In this document: one piece after another, positions 1-13,700 of the stretch
How positions within the stretch are numbered: the stretch's first letter is position 1
Layout: every line of letters begins with the position of its first letter
Source of the DNA: Strix aluco
Taxonomy: Eukaryota; Chordata; Aves; Strigiformes; Strigidae
Direction: 5' to 3'
Length of the DNA stretch: 64,000 nt
Assembly: GCF_031877795.1 (NCBI RefSeq)
Contig: NC_133933.1
Location: 22,224,029-22,288,028 of the forward strand
Position numbers and translations under genes: made by a program
Notes under the pieces: generated by a model
The model's input: the letters and a program-made list of their open reading frames with translations, nothing else
Database searches by the model: none
What the model was told of the DNA's origin: nothing

Positions 1-59
1 GACCTGCCGTTCGCTGGCCTTTCCATCGCCCCTTGGCTTTGTTTCTGAGTGCGGGCAGG

Positions 60-1010
60 GTCGTCCCCGCCGCCGGACCGGGGTTGCTGGGGTGTCCCAG
101 GCCCGTCCCCACCCGGGCCGAGCGCGGGGGCCTGCAGCCACCCTGGGCCACACGGCGACCCCGGCCGCTGTTTGGGAAGGTGTGGGGGGGTGCTTAGAGA
201 CGCCTACTGCGGTCGCCTGCGGGGCGCTGCCCGCCCGCCGCCTTTTAGGAAACGCGCAGCCGGAACGGCGGCGCGGGGAGGCTGCGCGCCCTGCGGCAAC
301 GCCTCTGGCGCCCCCCCCTCCCCTCAGCGCCGCCGGTGCTACGGCTGCTCCCGAAAACCGGACTCGCCCCCCGCCAGGCCCTGCCCAGCCTGGCCGGCAC
401 CGCCCGCGGGCAGGACGGGGGCGGGGCGAGGAGGGCGGTGCTGGCCGCCATAGGGCGGGGGGCGGGGCGGGCGCGGCGCCGGGGCCTCGCTCGGCTCCCT
501 CAGCGGCGGGCGGGCGGGAGGCCCCGGCAGCGCCCGGCCGCGCCCCTCCCCGCGGAGAGCAGGTAGGGCTCGGGGGGGGCGGCCGCCTCCCCGCACCTCC
601 CGCGGGGGAGCGGGCCGCGGGCCGGCGGCCTCTCGGGGTCCTCCCGCCCTCCCTCTGTGCGGGGTGGCGGCGTGGGGGCCGCCGCAGCGGGCGGGCGGGC
701 GGTTGGGCCGCGGCCGGCCCTGGCCCCGGTGCGCGGCGCAGCGCTACCCCCGCCCCGCGCCAGCGGCGGGCACACATCGCCTCGCGGGGCCGTGGGGCCG
801 CCCGGCGGGCCGGGGTTGCGTGGGGCAGGGCGGCACGGCGAGGGCAGCCTGTGGGGAGCGGGGGGGCGGGAGGGGAGGCGCGGCGGCCTCGCGGCGCGGT
901 GAGGTGTTGCCGCCTGCCCCAGCCCGCTGAGACGGCGGCTGGGCCCCCCCCCGGCTCCCCGGGGGCTCGCTCTGGTGAGCGGCCCGTGATCGGAGCCGTT
1001 CCTGGCTTTC
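60..1010 (+). promoter_or_regulatory. CLIP4: CpG island, probable CLIP4 promoter
   Basis: The stretch is extremely GC-rich with dense CpG, and drops abruptly to AT-rich sequence after about 1100. It contains clustered GC boxes (gggcgggg-type) around 452-475 and, just before them, gccgccat at 445-452, the reverse complement of the YY1/initiator core often found at TATA-less promoters. No TATA box is evident. Its position at the 5' side of CLIP4, in the same orientation, makes it the natural promoter. The long open frames across it follow from GC richness and stop-codon scarcity, and I do not regard them as genes. The exact transcription start cannot be read from sequence. Confidence 0.8.
480..562 (+). 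other. CLIP4: Probable CLIP4 non-coding exon 1 (start approximate)
   Basis: A good 5' splice site (gagagcag|gtaggg) lies at 562/563 just downstream of the GC-box cluster. The exon start is a guess from the GC-box position. A second possible donor is ctctg|gtgagc near 975. No coding potential is proposed. The following 3.4 kb (563-3945) is AT-rich intron in which I see nothing recognisable apart from short T-runs. Confidence 0.4.
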
Positions 1011-3945
1011 TGCTGGGGGAGGTGGCGCGGGAAGCTTTGAACGAGCAGAGCCGGCCGGGACAGCTCCGAAACCTGAACTCTCTTAAACTTCCAGCTTCTC
1101 AAAACAAAGTGCCGTGTTGCAAGAGGGCCCCCGCACACCAGTGGAAAAACCAGTCTTGAGTGTACCTAGAGACACACGTAACATGTCCGCCATCCGTGCT
1201 GTAAATTTTATGGAGCAAGCAGATAGTGTATGTGCAAGAGTCTTGTTGTCTGAACTTAATTTTTCAGCTTCAACATATATGATACATGATAACTAATCCA
1301 TTATACATGGTTGCTGTCAAAAATAGCATCACATCTGTGACATGTTCTCCTGTCATAGTCCTAGCACAATTGTATTTCATCGCTTAAAGTGCTTGTGCAT
1401 TTGCAAGTTTTTTTTTTATAGCACTTGCAGGAAAACTTTGTGCTTTAACACAAATTGCAAATCACAAAATCTGGAGTACGTAAAAAAGTTGGATCCAGTA
1501 TTATACAACTTTTTTTCTTTTTTTATGCAGAGGTACCATGCACTTCTCTGTAATGTGTGGGTATCGGGAAACCTGTAGTTGCTTTTCAGTCTTGTCAACA
1601 TAAAGTGTGTGTGCGTCTGATGACTCCTTCAAGTTTTCTTATTTTTTTTCCAATGATATTTCTATTTTTAATTCAGTTAGAAGAACTGTATGTATGGCTG
1701 TCAAATAGTAAGTATGATACTCTCTGCTGTGATAAACTATGCTTAGCAGTGGTTTGGCAGTGTTGTGAACAGGAAAATTCTGTCTTTTCTTTCATTGAAT
1801 TTCTCTAACCGTTTCTTTCCGTCTGTCTAAACTTGTCTTACTAATGTAGGGAAATCATTGCTCTTCTGGAAGACCTTCCATTCCATTTCACCTGAGTCTG
1901 TATGTCTTGGATATTATTAATACCCCAGGCAGTTGTGGTTTTGCTCAGAACAGAAGTCGTTACAAGGACAACGTCTGCTTGTCTCTTTTCCCTTTCTTTG
2001 AAATAGTTTTCAACCTTTTGCTTTCCTTTTGCCTTTCCAGGTATGCATGTGTGACGTTAACTGGTTGTGATGTGCTTACACCTGAGCTAGCAGTCTCTGG
2101 AGGTAGTCACGGGTGCAGAACATGTTGTTGCCTTGACATTGCATGGTTCAGTACTGTGTCATGACATGGTAATATATTTCAAGATCCAGATTAAAATCCC
2201 ATGGTGTAAGGCTGTGCACGCTTAGGTCAGTGGGTGTTGGCACTAATCTAAACATGCGGAGCCATTCTTTATGGAGTTGGGTCGACACGTATGTTGTAGC
2301 ACTTGGGTCTTCATGTCACCTACCCAACAGCACGGATTGTTTCCCTGCCTGCTTTGCTTTGATAGTTTGTGGGCTGAATTCCTGTCACTCGTGTGACAGA
2401 TTGTATTCTGCCCTCTGGCCCATCAGAGTGCAAGATGCCCTGGATACTTGCAAACACACAGATTCTGTTCTGTTCGGTCTGCTTTTCTGTGTGCAATAAA
2501 CAGTCTTTTTTGTATTAATTTTCAAATGTCTCTGTTGATTTCTAGTTCTATCAACTTTTGTCATTGTGCTTTGCAAATCTCACCTCTTCCTGTTACCATC
2601 TGCTCAATCAGGTCTGTCTACTTTTCACTACGTTTCTTCTTTTTCCTCAGTGTTGTACTGGCAGCACTGTGCAGAAACCTTGTAATTCCTTTCCTGTCTT
2701 TTTCTAACTTAACAGGTTCAGCTATTCTCTCTTCTATACTCATGCATATTGTTCCTTTGTGCATTTCATGAGAGTGTCTGATGTGCTACCTGTGAAGAAC
2801 TTGTGGATTTTTGTGTTTTACAAAGCTTTGTTGTGTTTTGTTTTGCTGTAGCCTCTGAACAATTATCAGATGGTAGCAAACTTATTTTACTGTTGCCCTA
2901 CAAAAGAGGTTTAATTAATGACTTGCAGCTTAAGAGACTTTCTAGTCCCTCATACAAGAAAGCCGTTGCTGTCATGTTTTATGATGTCTATAAAGCCATT
3001 CAAAATGTAAACTCCAGCTTTTCCTTACTGGATGAAAATAATAATTGAAGTAATTAGCGATATTTTTGGCCTCGTTGAATCTAAGAATGCTTAAGCCAAT
3101 GCAATTTGATAATGCTGTGGGAAGAAATAGTCCTGCTCTTCCCGGTGGCTTCCTTCTTGATCTTCCCTTTGTGCCAGCACATGCATTTTTACAGCTGCAT
3201 AAGACTGAGGAAATAAACTAGTTGGAGAAAAATGAGCATTTTTCACGTGGACCTCTTTTCCAAGTTGAGTACAGGGTGAACTGTGCATAGTGTGCAAGAA
3301 GAGGAGGTTTTCGTTTATTTATTTCAAGATCAGCATCTGTAATCCACTGATAAAGTGCATTTTATATTAGAATGTAGATAATGTTAGGTTCCCAAGTACT
3401 GTGGCAAATTTATTTGGGGAAATATCAGAATAAATACAGTCACATAGGTTGTTGTGTGTAAGATACAAAACCCAAAATAAGTCTCAAAAACAGACTAGTT
3501 TTTTATTTTTCCTGTTTACTCATGTGTATAGATTATACGTAATAAAAACAAGCATGCCTTAAACCTCCACAAATTCTTTCTGTTAAGCAAACTGGCTAAA
3601 CAAATTCCTGAGTAAAGAGCACTGCATAGCAATCTTCAGAATAAAAATTTACATTGTTTAGTAGAAGCGCTGCTGCTTTTACCCTCACTATTTAACCATG
3701 AAAATTCAAGATGCAGAATTTTACTTTTTCAACTGTGAGATGTAGTCTCCAATAGTGCAATAATGCCTGTTGCTATTAAGAATAATGTTTTTGTTACTTG
3801 TTACTGAATTTGCCCAAGTAGGTGTCTTACATGTGGTAGCCAGCTCTCCTCTGATCTTAGTGTGTGAACTGTAGCTAGATTGTAACTTGGCCTGGTTGTT
3901 AGAAAATGTCACTGTAACTCTGTACGGCCATCTTCTCTCTCCTAG

Positions 3946-4006
3946 GTTGCTCTAAGGCCTGAAGAGTTGACTGAAACAACACCAGGGTGGAGGTTACAAC
4001 ACTGTG
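3946..4006 (+). other. CLIP4: Probable CLIP4 non-coding 5' UTR exon
   Basis: A 61-base segment is bounded by a strong pyrimidine tract and acceptor (ttctctctcctag) and by a donor matching the consensus perfectly (gtg|gtaagt). It contains no ATG and lies 584 bases before the exon with the start codon, so it fits an internal, perhaps optional, 5' UTR exon. It could also be a chance splice-site pair. The 584 bases up to 4590 hold nothing recognisable. Confidence 0.45.
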
Positions 4007-4590
4007 GTAAGTATGCTATTTTAAAACATAGAGGGGAGAAGCTGGGAAAGGAGCTGGTATGGAATCATGAGTCCAGGACTGAATCACTTGGTGATGAATT
4101 GTCTGCAGCTTTGTGTGGGAAGATTAAAGTGCTGAGAATTTTAAAAGAGGAGAAGGTGATAGCTGGTAGCACACTCTTGTTCATGGTGAAGGAATGGAAT
4201 ATGCATGCAGAGTGTGAGGACAGGTACTTGATGCTTCACATTTTCATAAACCTATAAAACACACTAATCCATTCATCATCACTGTGTGGTTGCTAATTAT
4301 AGCATTATTGTTTTCATTACTGCTTAAGGGGAAAAATGGGAAGAAATATGTTTTCCATTAATAACATGCAAGTTTAGTGATGAAGTGAAAATTAAAAGTT
4401 GGCTATCCTTGACACTGTACTCTACTAGCTTTTGCTAACGAACTTTATTAGTTTGTAAGAACGTAATGGTAGTAATAGTTTATGTTTGCAAAAAGGAAAG
4501 ATTTTAGTCTCATTGTACATTATATCTTAAGATAGAACTAATCCAGAGTATTTCTAATGAGGTTATTTATTAATTTTTTTCCTCCTAAAG

Positions 4591-4737
4591 TGGCTTTCTA
4601 GAAGATGACCATAGAGGATCTCCCAGAACCTTCCTTAGAAGGAGATTCCCTCATTGAAAGAGAACGGTTCTTATTCCCAAACTCTGAAACATCTGTTACT
4701 TTCTCTGTTGCTGCAGCACCAATGCCTTCAGACTGTG
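4591..4737 (+). CDS. CLIP4: CLIP4 coding exon 1 (start codon at 4605)
   Basis: Acceptor cctcctaaag precedes 4591, and fourteen UTR bases including an in-frame TAG precede ATG 4605-4607. The exon encodes residues 1-44, beginning [13 protein letters not shown], similar to the human N terminus, and ends in the first base of Glu45. The next 2.8 kb of intron is AT-rich, with a short CA/TG-type microsatellite near 6860-6892 and nothing else recognised. Confidence 0.93.
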
Positions 4738-7700
4738 GTATGTACTTTTAATAGAAAATTAATTTGTGATCAGCAAAGAATAATTTTGAAATGTAAGAAA
4801 AGCTATCAGCTCTTAATTTATTCCTTCTTTTCAGAAAAAGTTTACTGCTTCTTAAAGGAATTCTCTATTATTTTTTAAAGGAAATGAAAGATGAACACCC
4901 ATGTTTTTTCTGTTTTTCTTATTGCATACATTTTAAATTATAATGTCCTTTCCTTCTTACTGTTTCTTCTCTGTCTATGGTCAGATGTTTGTGTTAAGAT
5001 GTAAAATTGCAGTAATTAAATGTAGTTAAGCATCTACATCACATCTAAAAACTCTAGAGTTACACTTTTGCTTGTGCTTTCAATTACAATAAACAATAAG
5101 CTGTAAGGGGATATTTCTATTGAAAGTGTAGATGTTTGTGGACTGTGAAATGAGTTTTAGAAAATTGTAGCAAGTATCACTTATCAGCTTCCGAAATACT
5201 GTTGAGTTGTCTTTACATGTATAAATTATAATACTTAAACAGGATATATAATATATTAAATGTCACTGTAGGTAAGGATCTTCATAGATAGCTACAATTA
5301 TAACGCCTTTGAATATTGCAGATGTTAATAGCATTCGCATACCTTAAAAATTACTGCCTCCACCTCTGTTTTTCCCATGCATTGATTACAGCAATCAACT
5401 GTATTCAGGAAAAATAAATACATGTAATGTTCTGGTTTTGACAGCCTCGGCATTCTTGAGAGCCATTTGGTGAGTTAGCACAGGTTGGAAATTTAACAGT
5501 TCCATATGATATATTTTAGTACATGAACATGTGTCTTTACATGGTTTAGCCCTGTTCTCATAACATGTCTGCCTATTCTACTCTAAGTACTGTCATGACT
5601 TATTCCATTCTGCCTTCTTATCCCTTAGAAAAATTTTCGATTCATCCTTCTTTAAACATTGCAGTGTTGTGATATCTTCTAATAACACTACAGTATCACT
5701 ATTATCTGTCCTACACAGTTTATGCCTACTCATTTAATAAAAGAAATTCCTTTTATAGGAGATCACTGTCACCTGTGTAACAGTAATGTTACTGAATCTG
5801 GGTAAAGAAGGTTAAACCACAACAGACAAAGATTCTTCGTCGTTACATTAAGTGCATTTATTTTTCCTTAGTACAGTTGAGCACTGTAAACAATGCATGG
5901 GAAAGATAGAGGTGGACAAAGTAATGTTGTAAAGTGTTTAGATGCCCTTGTCATCCTTTCATGGAACTTTTTGTTTTAAACAGATTTTCTGTAACATTTC
6001 TTTGGTTTACAAACCCTACATCTGACCACCTGTTATGATGGTTGTTATTAATATATTCTCATGTTTTTACCCTAGCATGCTGAACGTAACAGTCTGTTAT
6101 TTCTGATATATAATTTGGTTCTGGTTAGTAGCTAGAAAGCTTCCTGGTAGAGTAAGAGTCATGCATGTTATGTAAGATCATTAATCTTGTTGGGTAGTTG
6201 TCTATTTACTTTATAGCTCTCAGGATGTAATCAGCTGTGGTTTATGTGGAAGTTAAGTATTGGTAGATAAATCAGTAGGTCAGTGTCAGTGCATGGCATG
6301 TAGGTAAGAAGCACACTTTGTGTAGTGCTGGAAGATAAGGGGTTTGCTTTTTTAAATGTTCTAGGTGCAAATAAAAGTTCATGCTAAATATCAGTGAATT
6401 TGTCCTCCTTTTTCATTCTTGTTGAATCAAGGGAGTGCAGTTAGAGGAACTCTATCTAGCCAGGAAGCGAGCTCCGTAGGTGCTTTTATCTGTTAATCCA
6501 ATCTAAAGGGGTGGTGTGCTCCTTTTGAGGAAAGGTTATGCTGATTCATCCAGAGGTAGTTTGTACCATGTCATACACCCAGATGGCTGATGCTTTATTT
6601 TACTTAACCTGTATGTCTGTTCTGAGAGCCTTGTCTCTGCGATTGATGGAAGCTGACATTGTACATTTTTTTGAAACCTTTTTAAAAGGCAACTCCCTGA
6701 TAGCTGCAGTGGGGGTAAAAGTTCAGTGATTTCCATGATTCAGTCATTTGCTGATGACAGTAGGTTCTGCTTCCATTCCCTCTCCAAATAGCCATTGCTA
6801 TCCAGATTCTGTCATATAATTTTCTAGAACTGGAAGAACTTTCACAAATTTAAAATACAGTATGTGTATACACATGCACACACATACACCTGTAAGTAAC
6901 ATGAAATATCATACTTTAATGATAAGGTGTTTTTTACACCTATACTTTGGGTTGCCTGAAGCAAAATGAGGCTTAAAATTTTAAAAATAGATGTTTTTTC
7001 TGATCTTGGTTTGGTGGTTTAATTTTTAAAGATGTTTGTTACCTGTAGCTGCCACCAGCTGGGATTGATACATTCATGAAATATCTGAAAATAATGGAGC
7101 CATAGAATGCCTTCCTGATTTGTGCATGTGTTTATATTTTGGTATGTTTTATGTAAATTGTGATGGAAGAAGAAGGAAAAGACATGTTTTGTAGCATATG
7201 GAGAAATCATGTACACATTTAATCACTGAGAGCTCAAGAGACTTGTCTGTGCTTAGGAACAGCTTAGAATCAGCAGTCTTTGGCTGCACATCTCTGTTAG
7301 CCCTTGCCTAAACTTAAAATCAGTCTTGCAGTACCATTGGTTGCTGATTCAAAGCTTTTTCAGAAGTATAAGCAAGACCTTAGTATTAAAGGGAAAATAG
7401 ACCAGATATTAAAGAAAATTCACTAAATTAATTCAACATTCTGTGTGATTAGTAGTGAAGTGACTCTCTGCTGTTCTTTGCCTCTGAGTCCGAAAAACTA
7501 GATGTATGTTAAAACTTACAGTTGTACCTAATGATTCCTTTTTTTTAACAGAGTTTTCCTTCTTTGATCCCAATGATGCAGCATGCCAAGAAATACTTTT
7601 CAACCCCGAAACATCAGTTTCTGAATTGTTTGCTATCTTAAGGCAGTGGGTTCCACAGGTCCAGCAGAATATTGATATTATTGGGAATGAGGTGAGGTAT

Positions 7701-10700
7701 AAATGAGATCCTTGAATGCTCTTAGTGTTAAAGAAATACTGTGTTGACAAATGCATTAAACCAGTTCATTCAGAAGCAGAACTAATCATAAACACAGATT
7801 CAGTTTCTGCCTTTTAACAAGTAGTTACTGATCAGTGCCTTGTATTCCACATGTCAGCTTTCATTCGGAAAGAGAAAGATGGTGGATAAAAATTCAGTAC
7901 ATTTGGATAGATGGTAGAAATCATGTTTCTTCTCAAAGCAGTTGTTTAGAGCCCCTTCACCTTGGTGTTTCAGTTTCCTGCTTAGCAGTAACTATAAACT
8001 CCAATATATAAAGTTACAGTGAAGCCTGACCTTAAGGGCAGTGATTCCAAGGCACAGAATGAGTTAGGAACTGAAATCTCTTTGCAATGTGCAGTAGGCT
8101 GCTTTCAGAAGACACCTAGTTTCTAGTAATTCCATCCTACTCTCTTATTTTTCTTCTTCTGGATTACAGGTTTTTCTAGACAGGTGGGGAAGTATAGTAA
8201 AGATTCTTCCTACCGTAGTATGACTGGGGGCTTTTTTGGGGGAAGATTGTTGAGAGATCAGAGAACAAGGGCGGGATTCATAAAGTCATTTTCCCATTGT
8301 TCAGTTAAGCAGTTAACTTTTCAGCATGTGAAATGTATGTTAGAATTAATAATATAAAGAAGCATTAAATTCTGTAAACAATGAAGGTTAATGATATCTA
8401 ATACTATTTATTACATTTGTGCATGTTGCTCAGTTCTGCAGTTACAGTCTGTTCTGGCAGGCTTCTTTGTTATTAGCCATTGAAATGAATGCAGGAGACA
8501 ATATATCTGAAATAACTTACTAAATAATACTGATGTCAGAGAGATGCCAGAGCTAAAATATGCTTGTTTCCCATTTGTCTCTCAGATCATTAAAAGGGGT
8601 TGCAATGTGAATGACAGAGATGGACTGACTGATATGACTCTCTTGCATTACACTTGCAAATCAGGGGCCCATGGTATTGGTGAGTAAAGAAACGTCGTCA
8701 TAGATGTAAAAAACTAATTAATTCACAAAGGCTAATCCCACTGACTGTTAGAGAATTTTTCCTTGCAGTGATTGGTTAGTGCTTGGTTTTGGCTCTCCTT
8801 GTGGCCATTGGAAAGGAAGATACAAACCTGTAGTGCAGTTATTGCTGTGGCAGTTGGGAGTAAGTTGAGTTAGTGGTACAGATATTGCAAGGAGTAGTAC
8901 CAGTTTAATGCAGCAAAGGCTGTTTCACACTGGGGTACAAACTGTGAACTAAGCTATCGACAGTTTTCTTACATGAGTGAAACTAGAACATTTAGGTGAC
9001 TGGCCACTAGAACATTTAGGTGACTGGCCGTTCTTTTTTTTTTTTCTTTTTCCTGACACGATCAGGGTGAAAACAATAATCTTTTGTTTGCATTACTGTG
9101 ATCATAAATACTGGAAATAAGAGCATATTTAACTCTGTTTGAACATCCCTATTAGCTTTTCTGTGTTGTGGTATGTTTTTGTTGACCCGAACCCAGTTCT
9201 CTGAGTTTGAACTAAGTTTCTGAGTGTGCTCTGGCATAGGTTAGCTTTTTTCTGGCAGATCTTTTAACATAAACTTCAGCATTGTGTCATATCATTTTAT
9301 TTCTTCTATCAGATACTAAAATCCCTGGTTTTCATGGATGGCACATTATTTACATTAGAGATAAACAGGTAGTGTTGTTATATACTACAGCAGAGATTTC
9401 AGCCCTTTATGATAAAAGGCAAAGATTTCTGCATCCTAATCCTAAAAAGAAAGGTATAGTAATTGTTCTGCTGTGAGCTTTAAGGGTTTAACATACATTA
9501 TGTGTTACACATAAGCATGGGCATGTTTTTTGAGGTCAAAGAAATCTCTAATGCATATTTTACAAAATTTACCTTGCAGGTGATGTTGAAACCGCTGTAA
9601 AATTTGCAACGCAGCTTATTGATCTGGGTGCTGATAGCAGTTTACGCAGCCGTTGGACAAATATGAATGCCTTACATTATGCTGCCTACTTTGATGTTCC
9701 AGAACTTATTAGTGTTATTTTGAAAAACGCAAAGCCAAAAGGTAGGCGTTGTTACTCTTGTTTCATGTAGTTGTCTGTATTTTGTTACTCTGTTGCCCCT
9801 AGGTTGTTGTGTAGTGTAAGTGTGGGGTTTGTTTGTCCATTATACATTAATAGTTTCTAATTTCTTACTCTTTTAGTCAGCCTCATTGGTTCATTTTTCT
9901 CTTAACCTATTTTTTTTTTGTTTACTCTGCTGATTCCATTACTGGTTTTTAAACTTGAGCTTTGTACAAGGTGGTAGAGAATTGTCTCATAGAACAGAAA
10001 GCAAACAGGTTAATTCTAAGTTGTTAAGGACTAAGAGAATATATGCAGAGAACCAAAGATGTAACTATTCTGGTAAATTTTTAGGGTTTTTAAGAATCTT
10101 TAAACATTAAGAAGTGTTCTTGAAACGTTGGGACAAGGGTAGAGGAGAAGTGGGGATTTGGCAACAGCACGTGGCAAATTAGTGACTGAAGCAACTTTGA
10201 CGTGCTTATTTTTCCCACTTCTTGACTATCTGGAAAGTCATATGTAAGGAACAGTTTGACTTTAGTGTTTGACATAAATAGCTAATACCTTTTGGAACGA
10301 TAATACAATGGATTGGTATTTGGAGCCCTATTTATACTAATGCAAATGGAAATACCAAAATGGTTCTGAACCAGAACCATTTGTTCCTAATTTGGTCAGG
10401 GTATCAAAACCAGTAAGCAATTTTAATGCTAAAATTGCACAAATGTTCATTTGTTCTACTGAATATCATCCTGACTGTGCCATTTTGCAAAATTATTAAT
10501 ACACTTTTTTAGCTACTTGTAACTAAATTGTCTCAGAACTCTGCAAAGCTGATAGGTTTTGGGAGTACACAAGGCTTGCTTATCATGTCTTGAATCATCA
10601 TGGAGGTAATTGTTAAACAGAGCTGTTATTGGTATGATATGCTTAAGAGGTAGCAGGTGTAGGTTGGTAACAAAAGACAAAATAAGACTGCTCAGTAGTT

Positions 10701-13700
10701 AAGTCCACATCACATTTCAATAGTCTGATCTCCATAATTGGCATCAGCAGATTAGGTCTTCTTTCAGATCTCATTTGCATTTGGTGTTTTCATCTCCTCC
10801 TGTGCAGTGCCTACAGAAGGGGTGGGAATTTGCTCAGATTTCCAAGGAAACCACTCTGGTTAAATGCCTTGGCAGTTGGCAACTCTTGGATAAGCAGATG
10901 ATTTTTTTTAATCTCAGAAAACATATAAAATTTGTCCTGTGACATGAAAACAATGGATGGTCTGAGTGAATAGAAAGCATAATCTTAGCTCCGGACTTCA
11001 TCAGGCAGTTCACAGAGAAGAGAGGAGGATGTACGTAGAAGGCAGATATGCCTTGGATGGATCCATACTGAATGGGAGAAAAAGTGGTTGTTAATGTATA
11101 AATAACTTTTCAAGACAGTGGTATACTGACTGAGACACCCATTGTGAAACAGCCAGTACCACAGATGTTTCCTTTTGATTTACTGCTAAACTATTTCCTT
11201 TATGACACTGCAGTTAAATTCTTTATACGGATTTACGCCTCAATTGTTAGAACAGAGATCTAGTTTGTTCTTAGATTTTTAGAGGTTTTAAATATAAAAA
11301 TTATTAAAGGCTTAAGAATTAGAAATGTTGTGTGCCGCCATTAGACAATGAATGTAGCCTGTGTGGGTTGGTAATGACAGACCATTGCTGCATAGTTATT
11401 TCCCCTAGATAGTTTGGGGGTAGTTACTGGGTAATGTTTAATATATGTGTGTTTCTTTTTGTCACCTGTACTATGCCAACTTAGACCTAGAACATAGCTG
11501 TAAGAAAACAGTGTTTAAAAATTCCAAGCATGAAGCTTGCAAATCTGAGGAAGTCACACTAGTCTAATAAAATAAAAAAATCAACTTGTCAGTTACTTTT
11601 TAAAATAGGAGTACACGCAACTGTTGCTGACTCAGCAGCTGACATTACTGATCAGTACTTGTGCAAATTAGTTTCTATGTGTGCAGAAAATACTTGATAG
11701 CCTTATTAAACGCAGAAGTTTCAATGGTTGTATACAACTACACAACTTCTACTTAGTTTTAAACTGGTAATGATCTTTTGACATTTGATACGTAAAAGGT
11801 ACATGAGCATATGTAGCTGTCATTATGGTAGCATCATGCGAATGCAGTCTTTTTCATGCGTGTGCAAATTAAATTTAAAATAGTTGTTTGTATTCTTACT
11901 CGTGCAATTGTAAAACTGTTAAAATTTGACCCCAAATTTGTTATCTTTGATCTTTATAAAATTCAGAGTCAGTCTTTATTAGTATATATAAAGTTAAGAT
12001 ATCTATGCAGAGACATCTGTATTCATATATCTTCTGTATATATTGATGGGGTTTTTGCCCTCAAAATATTTATTTAATATAACTATAAAGATGTTGATAC
12101 AGCTGGGATATATTTTGTTTATCATGCTGTGAGAAGGGCTAGTGGTTTTTGGGACAGAGACTGGTACTGGAAAATACTAGGAGACTGTACAGCCCTGAGG
12201 TGGAAAGTTTTATGTTCCTCACCAGTATTTCAAATTGGAACATTATTGCTAATACTCGTTGGCTTTTGGTTTGTATATTAAATCATCTGGCATTTCTAAT
12301 TAACAGTCATATACATAATTGACTCTGACATCTCTCTTGTATAGTTTAGGAGAGGAGCCAAAGACTAAATAGACATTAAAACTCCAATCTTCTAGAACAG
12401 TAATAACTTCATAGCAGATTGAAAGATATATTGGGAACAACTGACGGAAATATACATTATGCTAAATCTCTTCTAGTCAAATGCAGTGCTCCATTTTCCA
12501 AACTATCGGTGCAAGACCCTTCAGAGTGCAATTCTGTGAAAACAAAGAAAATATAAAAATCACTAGCTCTTACTTCGTTCTTGGCCATTAGTAATTAAAT
12601 CAATGTAAAGCAAAGGTATAATCAGATTTCTTTTGCTCCACTACCTGCTCACAAAGGAAAACTGGTTGAAATGCATCTCATTTTAACATTTGACACCTAG
12701 AAGCAATAAAATATAAATATTTCTGAAACATTAATTTACATGCAAACCTAAAGCTACTAACTTGTTAATCTTAGCACAGTAGACTGGGCATCCTGAATAG
12801 CAACAATTTTGCAGTTAAGTCGTCAGTGTTATAAAACGAATGAAAGTAAAAGCTCATCTTCCAGATTGATTTATGGTGTGAATAAACAGATGCAGATAAG
12901 GTTGATACTTAATGTAGAATTACTTCTCATGTGCATTTAGTACATGCATAATGGTGTCTCTGTATAAACGTTAACATAAACTGTAAAAATGAATGTCCTC
13001 TCAAGGGATCTGCAGGGTGAAATGTTCATGTTACGGACTTGTGTACCTCACATGTGATGTTTAATTGCAGATGTGGATGCCACCTGTAGTGATTTTGATT
13101 TTGGAACCGCTTTGCATATTGCTGCATTTAACCTATGTACAGGAGCTGTCAAGTGTTTACTGGAACACGGAGCAAATCCTGCATTTAGGGTAAGGAGTCA
13201 GGTTGTAGATTCACCAAAAGGTGAAGAAAGTACCTGGAAAAATTGAAAGGTCTGTCCAGGATTTTGGTTAGCTGAATACGTGTTACATGGAGTGATAGTG
13301 CCTCAGACAAATTATCTGTAACTTGTAGTGGATGATTTTGTATGCTTTGTCATGCTTGTGTGTTGAAGTTGGTGTTTTTGTGTCGCAGTCTAGTTCATTA
13401 GTTCAGGTAGCTTTCAAGATGCTCTTCTATTTGTTGCTTCAACTTTCATTTGTTAATACTCCTTTGTGTCTTGCAACAGTTGTCATGGCAATGGTGGATC
13501 TTCTCAGAAATACAGGAGTGCAATCTCTGACCTCCAGAAATGCAGTGTGTTGCTTAGCAGTAAAGTTAGTCTTAGCATAAATAACTGATAATGAAGAAAC
13601 ATGAACTGCTCTGCTTGCTAACCAAATAATAGGCCTGAGTTAAAGTGTAACCTGCTGCTAGATGTGTCTAGCCACAAATCTTGGGTTTTGATTGGTTTTT

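Noticed and set aside
92-1159. Long open frames on both strands in the CpG island (up to 355 codons +, 212 codons -)
   Set aside because: They are Pro/Ala/Gly/Arg-rich, overlap each other on all frames and lie in a GC-rich promoter where stops are rare. There is no domain-like pattern.
9313-9368. Exon-like segment (atttcttctatcag acceptor, aacag|gtagtg donor) between CLIP4 coding exons 3 and 4
   Set aside because: Its 56 bases would shift the frame, and exons 3 and 4 join perfectly without it.
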